From Cannabis sativa (lineage: Eukaryota > Streptophyta > Magnoliopsida > Rosales > Cannabaceae), in assembly GCF_029168945.1 (NCBI RefSeq), contig NC_083607.1:13100001-13164000 (forward strand): a stretch of DNA of 64,000 nucleotides. Direction: 5' to 3'. Each line of letters begins with the position of its first letter. The stretch's first letter is position 1. The notes below the pieces were generated by a model, which had not been told where the DNA came from, searched no databases, and was given only the letters and a program-made list of their open reading frames with translations. Below, piece by piece: positions 57,209-64,000 of this stretch. The translations under genes were made by a program, and so were the position numbers.

Positions 57209-58351
57209 ATGGATTTGGCTGGAACATCATATTGGTGCTATAGATGCAGTCGAATCATTAACGTAGGAATCCAAGTTCCGGTCCAAGATACCTTACTTTG
57301 TCTGCATTGTGGTGGCGGATTTGTTGAAGAAATGCAGAACTCAACCCCAACTAGATCCCCAATCCATAATCGGTTTCCAGCTGCTGCTATGTACCTTGAC
57401 AATACCCCCAATCCAGAGATTCGTAGTTATGGCCAAAGGCTGCGCCGCAGCCAAAGAAGTAGTCGTGACCGCTCGCCTTTTAACCCTGTTATTGTCCTTC
57501 GTGGCGTCGCTGAGGGTAGCGAGGGCGGCAGCAACAACGGAGAAGAAATGAATGGTACTGATCGAAGTAACTTTGAGCTATATTACGATGATGGTGTTGG
57601 AACTAGTCTTCGGCCCATACCTCCTAGCATTTCTGATTTTTTTATGGGTTCAGGATTTGACCGCCTTTTGGATCAATTGTCACAGTTAGAAATTAATGGG
57701 GTTGGGAGAATGGATCATCCTCCAGCGTCCAAAGCGGCTATTGAATCCATGCCCATTATCAAGATTGTGGCAAACCATATATCCACGGAATTACACTGTG
57801 CTATTTGTAAGGAGGAATTTGAGCTCAATTCAGAAGCTCGAGAGATGCCCTGCAAGCATATCTACCATACAGACTGTATCCTTCCGTGGCTTTCACTTCG
57901 TAACTCTTGCCCTGTTTGTCGCCATCAACTGCCCACTGATGTGCGTGGGTGTCGCAGAAACTCCCCAGAGTCTGCTGATGGGGTTGGGGATGAAGAAACA
58001 ATGGGTTTAACAATATGGAGGCTTCCGGGTGGTGGTTTTGCTGTTGGGAGGTTTACAGGTGGTAGGCGAGCCGCTGAGCGTGAGCTTCCTATCGTTTTCA
58101 CTGAAATGGATGGTGGTTTTAATACCACTGGTGCTCCAATAAGGATCGCATTTCAGTCTAGTGGAAGTATTTCAAGGGAGAGGGGCCGAGTGGGACGAGC
58201 ATTTCACAATTTTTTCTCATTTTTTGGGAGGCTCAGAAGGTCATCCACTCGGTCTGGTGCTGAACCGAATCTAACTCGAAGGAGTCCTTCTAGTACCATT
58301 TTCAGTAGAGCAAGGCGCAGCCAACGCTGGACATTAGATGATAGCCGATGA
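57209..58351 (+). CDS. RING-H2 E3 ubiquitin ligase with zinc ribbon and DUF1117
   Basis: The product is an E3 ligase that passes ubiquitin from an E2 enzyme to target proteins. The start chosen is the ATG at 57209 (MDLAGTSYWCYRC), giving 380 residues; codons upstream to 57107 are in frame but look like intron and leader and lie across the acceptor at 57170. Domains: N-terminal zinc ribbon (C10, C13, C31, C34); low-complexity Ser/Arg/Gly-rich linker (75-120); RING-H2 finger (C197, C200, C215, H217, H220, C223, C234, C237) with W227 at the E2 contact; DUF1117 region (about 266-370: MGLTIWRLPGGGFAVGRFTG, ELPIVFTEMDGGFN); basic tail. This order is that of plant RDUF1/RDUF2 and RHC2A-type ligases, some of which act in drought and abscisic-acid responses. 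A single coding exon is usual for them. All zinc ligands are present, so it should be functional. Its exact orthologue I cannot tell. Confidence 0.93.
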   Translation: MDLAGTSYWCYRCSRIINVGIQVPVQDTLLCLHCGGGFVEEMQNSTPTRSPIHNRFPAAAMYLDNTPNPEIRSYGQRLRRSQRSSRDRSPFNPVIVLRGVAEGSEGGSNNGEEMNGTDRSNFELYYDDGVGTSLRPIPPSISDFFMGSGFDRLLDQLSQLEINGVGRMDHPPASKAAIESMPIIKIVANHISTELHCAICKEEFELNSEAREMPCKHIYHTDCILPWLSLRNSCPVCRHQLPTDVRGCRRNSPESADGVGDEETMGLTIWRLPGGGFAVGRFTGGRRAAERELPIVFTEMDGGFNTTGAPIRIAFQSSGSISRERGRVGRAFHNFFSFFGRLRRSSTRSGAEPNLTRRSPSSTIFSRARRSQRWTLDDSR

Positions 58352-59027
58352 GGAGTGTTTTAGTTCCTCTTTTCCTTCTTTGGAACCAAGTATAGGAGGG
58401 GGGGAGTGGATTCTTTACTTCTCAATTTGTAGGTTCACTTTCTTACTAAGATTGTTGTACTTGTAGTGTATTTCTTAAAGTTATAATTTTTGTTGTATAT
58501 TATTGTAATTGTGTTGTTTATTTGCTGTACATAGCATACATGACTACGAAGTGAAGAATCTTTCCAATGTAATTCTGTTGAAGGAGAGGAAATTCTGCAA
58601 TGGCAGCAAATTAGAAAGATATATTAGAGGGATGTAACCATTGTTTTAGAACTTGTATTATCACTGTTTTTCTATTAAAAAGTTCCATTACTTGCCCTTT
58701 TTCCGGATTTCGAGCTGTGCAAATTATTAATTATTATATCATTTCTTTTATGAATATTTAAGTTCCGGTAATGAAATATAATAGAATGAAAAAGATTTAA
58801 TTTTAATTTTTTTTTAGTAATATTGTAAAATATTAATATCATTCTAATAGAATGATTATTTTACTATTTTGATAAAATGAATATTCATTTTGAAATAAAA
58901 AAAGATGCCGCTCAAATTTTTTTATTTTTATTTTTAGTATTTTAAATTTTATTTTATTCTATTCTTATTTTTAGTCTTATTATTGTGTTTTGACTCCTTC
59001 CGACTAACCAAATGGAGCTGAGTGAGA
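58352..59027 (+). other. 3' UTR and downstream region of the RING-H2 gene
   Basis: The 300 or so bases after the stop are T-rich with several AATAAA-like words (such as ATTAAA near 58674), suited to plant polyadenylation. Beyond that is AT-rich spacer without a gene. Confidence 0.45.
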
Positions 59028-59035
59028 AGTATGAG

Positions 59036-59785
59036 TAGGGGTGTTCATAAAGTATCCGATCCAATCCAATCCGCACGATCCAATCCAATCTAATCCGCAA
59101 AATGCGGTTATCCGTACTTGTGCGGATTGGATTGGATTGAAAAATCTAAAATCCACACTTGTGCGGATTGGATGTTGTTTGACCTCAAAAAGTAACCGAT
59201 CCAATCCAATCCGCACTTAATTATATATATTTTTAAAAAATTATAATATGTAATATATATTAATTAAAAAAAGACACAAATTTTTAATTTCTTAATCTTT
59301 TTTAGTAATATATTGAGTTTGTGCATTTTATTTATTTTGTAATAAAAAACACAAGGAAAATAATTCTTATTAACATAGACACATACACATAAAGTTTAAA
59401 TATATACATACTAGTTTATTTATTTTAGTAATTAGATACATATATATTTTAGTATAAATCTAAAGATAAGTATATATACATTGATATATATATATGTATA
59501 TTGGTTTAATTTGTATATAAATACATATGGAAATAGATTATTATTAGAGATTAAGAAACAATAGTCTTTTTTTAATTTTTTTTCTATGAAATATTAAATA
59601 ATTTATTATTAAAAAAATAACCGATCCAAAATAACCGATCCAATCCGCACTATTGCGGATTGGATTGGATTGGATTTAAACTCTTATGCGGATCGGATTG
59701 GATCCAAAATATGAAATCCGCACTTAGTGCGGATTGGATGTTGTTTGACCAAAAAAGTGCGGATTGGATCGGATGAACACCCCTA
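59036..59785. mobile_element. hAT-type MITE, 750 bp
   Basis: Ends TAGGGGTGTTCAT and ATGAACACCCCTA are perfect 13-bp inverted repeats except for their spacing to neighbours. A perfect 8-bp target duplication AGTATGAG flanks them (59028-59035 and 59786-59793), the size made by hAT transposases. Both subterminal regions are filled with ATCCAATCC and TGCGGATTGG words in both orientations. The middle is AT-rich; no coding frame. Confidence 0.92.
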
Positions 59786-59793
59786 AGTATGAG

Positions 59794-60387
59794 CAATTAT
59801 CTGTATATACTTTTCTTATAAATAGTTAAGGACTGTTGTCTAAATGTACTTTTATAATTATATTTTTTTCTGCTCTTAACCATAATGTTGAGTACTAGTT
59901 GCTTTTTATGACTTGCTAATTTTCAATAAACAAGTTTCACTCGTGATGAGTGGAGCTCCAACACTGAAAGACTTGATAGAAAATTATGCATTCAACTTGC
60001 TAAATATAATTATCAATTTCGATGCAAAAATCTAACCGGGAAGATTTTTATTCAAAAACGTGCGATCAATGAACCACACATATTTGCAAATTTGCTAGTG
60101 ATTTGTTTGTCCTCACATATTTTGAAAGTGATCATTATTTTCCATTATTAATTGAACCTCTTATTTTTTTGAAGAGAAATTGATCACTTTTTTCATTTCA
60201 TTGACTTGGTAGCATGTGTGGCATAAAGTTAATACTTTTCATGTGTGGTATGTGATAGTTTGTCATTTTCCAGGTCGGCTATGCTATTGTTGGTTTTACC
60301 TTTTAGAGCTCTACTATTTGACTATCCATTTATATTTGTTGTGAGATGTTGGCTCTATATGAACCATTTAAGTTAGCGGGTCCCATT
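59794..60387. other. Intergenic, nothing recognised
   Basis: AT-rich upstream region of the next gene; no element ends or frames that I can support. Confidence 0.4.
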
Positions 60388-60436
60388 CTTATCTTCAAAC
60401 TCACAAGAATCTTGAATTCTGACGTGGTCCTTATCC
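60388..60436 (+). promoter_or_regulatory. I-box / G-box-like light-response words before the plastid gene
   Basis: CTTATC at 60388-60393 and CCTTATCC at 60429-60436 are reverse I-boxes (GATAAG, GGATAAGG). ACGTGG at 60422-60427 is a G-box core. They lie 90-140 bases before the start codon, the arrangement seen in many genes for photosynthesis. Presence is certain; function is inference. Confidence 0.45.
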
Positions 60437-60525
60437 ATTGAGGGAGTTCAACAACTCATAAACCAGACCATACCTTTTTGCTCCTGACTCTCATTATTCT
60501 GATCGATCCCATACATCTCTAAAAG

Positions 60526-61070
60526 ATGGCTTCAATGTCTTCTCTCCAGACTATCTTTCAAGCAAAACCAAGAAGCTTTTCTTCTCAGTATGGTGTCTGC
60601 AGTCCATCAACAGCATCACCAGCAGGGTCCACAGCTCTTTCTTGGAACCTAAGTGAGAAGAACAAGAAGAAGACAAGACCTCTAACTGTGGTGGCTGCGG
60701 TTGGGGATGTATCAGCCGATGGAACAGCTTACTTGATTGCTGGTGCAGCTGCTGTGGCTCTACTTGGAACTGCTTTCCCTATCCTCTTCTCCCGAAAAGA
60801 CACGTATGAAAAGTTACCCTTTGCTCTTTTTATTACCATACAATTGTTTTCTTTGCTCAAATTCATAATGTTAAGACTCAACATAGGAAGCCTAATAAGG
60901 ATCCATATTGTGTGGTTTGTGTGTGCAGATGTCCTGAGTGTGATGGGGCAGGGTTCGTTCGAAAGTCAGGGGTAACCTTAAGAGCAAATGCAGCAAGAAA
61001 AGATGAGACTCAGATTGTTTGTGCTCGTTGCAATGGCCTTGGCAAGCTTAATCAAATTGATAAAAATTAA
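60526..61070 (+). CDS. Plastid-targeted small membrane protein with DnaJ-type zinc finger (two exons)
   Basis: Exon 1 is 60526-60803 and exon 2 is 60929-61070; the 125-bp intron has GTATGA and GTGTGCAG borders and splits a Thr codon. The product has 139 residues. Residues 1-60 are rich in Ser, Ala and basic residues with few acids and no early Asp/Glu, a typical chloroplast transit peptide (MASMSSLQTIFQAKPRSFSS). Residues about 68-88 form a hydrophobic segment (AYLIAGAAAVALLGTAFPIL). The C-terminus holds two CxxCxGxG motifs (CPECDGAG and CARCNGLG) 30 residues apart, half of a full DnaJ cysteine-rich domain. It lacks a J domain. Small proteins of this kind (BSD2-, LQY1- and SSUH2-like) act in folding or assembly of photosynthetic complexes; for this one the role is inferred. 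The unspliced frame ends at 60975 and is not the product. Confidence 0.88.
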
Positions 61071-62853
61071 TTACCTTTTCTTTCAGCTCTCTCTCTTTCT
61101 ACTGTAATATTCTTCGTAAATTGAGAACATCATATCATTTATTTATAAGCTCCACTTAACAATGAGATTGGAACCATGAGTCTTATTACCTGTACATTCT
61201 ATTTTGCTGCTCATACTTTCTATTATGCTTTCCACACTAATGTCAGAGGAAAGGAAATAGATAACTAAGGAGGAAGCTGCTAAAAGAATTAAAAGAGTCC
61301 AAACTTCTATTTGCTATCTCTTAAACTTACAAATTCATAGCTTAGACAGAAAAAGCACAAAAAAACTAGAATTTGAATTTAGTGAGAGAATTCCATTTCA
61401 ACTAACTAACCCTTTCCTTACAGTTTTTGTGCTCTTTATAATAGAGCTCTGTTGAAGGTGGGAAAATCGTTGTGCTTGCAAAATGTAGTTGACTAAACAA
61501 TAATTTGAATTATGAGTTATGGACATTTCGCTTATGCGTGGATTGATGGCGACAGCAACACACATTTCCCATTTTAGAACGTCGATGATGTCAGTAAAAA
61601 TATGTTCATGCTTTCGTCAAAACCAGGGAAACCTCATGTGTGTGTTGACTCTTTCACGGCTTACACAGTTGGGCTAGGGTATCCTTTGGTTGGGAGTTAA
61701 CCTTCCTTATTTATTAAGGAAAAGTGGGTCGAAATATTTGGGCTCAACAATTGCCCCTTGAATCTAGGTCAGATTAAATCGAAATATATGGCTAGGGTCG
61801 GACTCTAAAATCCATGAACACATATTTTGGGCCACGTGTCAACACCTGTAATCTTGATCAAGGTCACTGTCGATTAGTCGCATGTTTACCACTCACCCGT
61901 GTTTTGAGTGCAACGTTCGGGAACTAAGAGGAATACGATTGGGCGCGCCTTAAATGTTGAAGTGTTTTCTTAAGTGTCACGTTTTCTATTTTTTTTTTTT
62001 TTTATTTAAGTTTAAGGAAATAGTCATTTTCATTCACCATTAAGAAAATTTTCCCATTTCTTGCTTTGTTTCCGTTTCTTGCCAAAATTTCAAGTTGCAA
62101 CTTTTACTTTCTTTTCTACATCTGTAATGGCTCCTATCATGTCAGCATCAACGAAGCTTGATTAACAAAAAGAAGAATGTCACATTCCTTTCTTGATGAT
62201 GGAGCTCTCCATTCTTATGCAGGAAGAAGAGCTCGATTGGAGGGTCACAAATTATTGTGCCTCTAACGAGATTATACTTAGTCCCATCATATTGAGGTTC
62301 TAGGTTTCCCATACCTCGCATAGTAATTTGGTTGCATGGATTGGTAAGGTGCATGTTGATCCACTTACTCCCAAATCCATATACGTCATTGTTGAAACTT
62401 TTATTATGGGAGCTTTGAAAGAGATTTCAATATCTTTTAGGAACATATTCTCGTACTTTAAGAAGACATGTAATAATATAAGTGCTAAACATGCTTGACA
62501 CTCATTTTATACTCCAACAAGCACAACTTATCCATCATCGATGGTTTTGACTCGGTGCAGAAGCAATGGTGGAGTCATCACTTCAAAGTTAAGGGGAACT
62601 TGTACCCTAGTTGACTTCCTATGGATTTGTTTCCTTTTCAGTAAACTTTTTCTTAGGGTAAGTGTAGAGAGCAAAATCTGCAATTATGGAATTTGGGCAC
62701 TAACAATCTGTCAAGAACAAAGAAGGAGGCAAGAGTTCAATTGGGAGCACCAGTGGGGTGTCAGCCAAAAGGACTTTGATGCTCAACTCAGTAAGATTCC
62801 CAATAAATTTGTTGAATAAACATAAATAAGTAAGTAATGATGGATGAGGGATG
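61071..62853. other. Intergenic region without recognised gene
   Basis: It starts with the 3' UTR of the plastid gene. The part 61650-61960 is less AT-rich but shows no frame. At 62129 an ATG opens a short frame broken by an early stop, with gene-like codon texture after it on the plus strand to about 62400. The 92-codon frame at 62541-62819 has no motif I know. These may be remnants of one decayed transposon gene, but I cannot support an identity. Confidence 0.35.
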
Positions 62854-63137
62854 TGTTGGATTTTGTGCCCTATATATAACCCATTTCAATATATTCAGAT
62901 TTACTAATTAATAAAAGATCAGAAATCGTTTTATGTTGCATGGTTCACATGATTTATTTCATGATTATATTTAATGTATAAATTTTATTATGTCCAGAAC
63001 ATATATAAATATAGTTCATGATTATAATGTCGTCAACACAGTGGAATATAATCATGATTATACGTTTAAAAGTTTAATTCCCATAATTTGTCAGCTCACT
63101 GGATTTAGACTGACATGATAATCGACGATAAGGTATA
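62854..63137 (+). repeat. Start of a copia LTR (E), same family as A-D, interrupted
   Basis: TGTTGGATTTTGTGCCC and the following 280 bases align with solo LTR D from its start (for example GCATGGTTCACATGATTTA, then GTGGAATATAATC, then CACTGGATTTAGACTGACAT). It stops at 63137, where another LTR begins; the rest is expected beyond the window. Confidence 0.85.
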
Positions 63138-63883
63138 TGTTGCCCCTGATTTTACCCAATGTACGTGGACCAACCAGACAAGGACACGTGGACACAAAGG
63201 TTTTAGCACTTAAATTAATAGCTAAGTCTTTGTAAAGAAAGGCATTATCTTGGATATGCCTCCCGGAGAAGGCATGCAAGGTTTTATCTGCTCCCGGAGA
63301 TCAAGATGGCATCAAAGCATCTCCGGGAGGTGTCAGGCTTCCTTTGAGCAGTCATCTCGCATTTAATGCCGCATGGGAGGAGGCGTGTTGGAACTGCCAC
63401 ACGCAATAAAGTCTGGCGACACAACCCCCGATCTGCACCTACAAGACTATGACCACTAAAGTCTAATGACGGCTACTCTATGACGAATCACATCGGTCAA
63501 AAGGGAATAAGGACAGCCCTCATAAAATTCCTACAGCACCTAGGGATTTGACCATGCATTACCCATGGTATATTCATTGGGAATACACAACTTTATTGAG
63601 AGTTACAGAAATACATGTACTATAATTCTGGGGATCACCCCACAAAAACACTATAAATACCCCCTCAACGCTCATTAATGGGGGTCGAGAATTCTAGGTT
63701 GCATAAGTGCAAGAAGAGTAAATACTCACCAAGAACATTCTCTGTATTAAATACAATCATAAATATACAGACTCGTGGACTAAGGCTCATTAACGCTCCA
63801 ACCACGTAAAAATCTCTCTCTTAATTTCTTACAGCTCTCTAAACTCTTATTATTTTATTGGTTGCCGAAAACCTCGGTCAACA
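63138..63883 (+). repeat. 5' LTR of the gypsy-type element at the right edge
   Basis: Ends TGTTG and CAACA, 746 bp. It contains TATAAATA at 63653 (CACTATAAATACCCC), a convincing TATA box for the element's transcript, and repeated CTCCCGGAGA-type words at 63265-63330. Confidence 0.65.
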
Positions 63884-63943
63884 TTTTGGTGCTTTCATTG
63901 AGAGCTGAAGAAAGCTTCTATAAACACACAATACATTACAACA

Positions 63944-64000
63944 ATGGTGGAGACTCGAAGCACTCGTCAACCTCGCCCTCTTGAAGAGGCTCAAGACCCA
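63944..64000 (+). CDS. Gag start of the gypsy-type element (partial)
   Basis: The first 19 codons after the primer-site region read MVETRSTRQPRPLEEAQDP and continue beyond the window. The basic opening parallels the MVQTKRVASTKSRDP start at 39242 (minus). Nothing more can be said from this length. Confidence 0.5.
   Translation, partial: MVETRSTRQPRPLEEAQDP

Larger units (their letters stand above)
63138..64000 (+). mobile_element. Gypsy-type (Tat/Retand-like) element, 5' end, runs off the window
   Basis: LTR 63138-63883 (TGTTGCCCC to GGTCAACA), then TTTTGGTGCTTTCATTGAGA as in the fragment at 38576-40227, then a gag start. It lies inside copia LTR E; the 5-mer before it is GTATA, which should recur after its far LTR. 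Confidence 0.65.

Noticed and set aside
60526..60975. Unspliced 149-codon reading of the plastid gene
   Set aside because: It reads through the intron and misses both CxxCxGxG motifs; the spliced form keeps phase and restores the domain.
62541..62819. 92-codon frame as a host gene
   Set aside because: No recognised motif, no flanking gene structure and poor context; kept only as a possible transposon remnant within the intergenic entry.

Overview
The window is nuclear DNA of a flowering plant. It is AT-rich and intron-bearing, and most of it is LTR retrotransposons and small TIR transposons nested in one another. Two host genes are recognisable: a RING-H2 ubiquitin ligase and a chloroplast-type DnaJ zinc-finger protein. 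The protein style and the element families (Tekay-type chromovirus, Angela/BARE-1-like copia) suggest a eudicot; I cannot name the species. I saw no bacterial, viral or CRISPR features.

Layout. 1-1016: end of a Mutator-like element (MULE) on the minus strand. 1050-1722: tandem AT-rich repeat. 3658-28184: an old Tekay-type gypsy element (T2). Its 5' half is replaced by a decayed copia element (A, 5355-15331, minus). Its 3' LTR is split by a second copia element (B, 17858-27622, minus, perfect GTTGT target duplication). 28283-about 38575: a third, truncated copia element (C) that contains a 398-bp MITE and an AT-rich MULE-like element, which itself contains a solo LTR (D). 38576-40227: fragment of another gypsy-type element (minus). 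40348-49458: a young, structurally complete Tekay element (T1) with GGTAA duplications, long LTRs, gag and pol; its frames are broken by four one-base indels. 49809-52488: a MULE carrying two convergent gene remnants, inserted into the last bases of a second MITE. 53653-55038: another TIR element with a GC-rich, organelle-like island inside.

55300-61070 is the genic part. A decayed first exon of a Rab8/RABE1 GTPase gene (55567-55639, splice donor kept) lies where the 5' leader of the RING-H2 gene should be. The RING-H2/DUF1117 gene follows (57209-58351), then a hAT-type MITE (59036-59785), then a two-exon gene for a plastid-targeted, membrane-anchored protein with a DnaJ-type zinc finger (60526-61070). 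The last kilobase holds a copia LTR interrupted by a fresh LTR and the first 19 codons of another gypsy-type element, which runs off the window.

The retroelements interact. Copia B and C share the same decayed pol, while B has LTRs and leader close to those of A, so B looks like a non-autonomous recombinant moved in trans. Boundaries and target duplications were read by eye; family names rest on motif recognition, not on searches.
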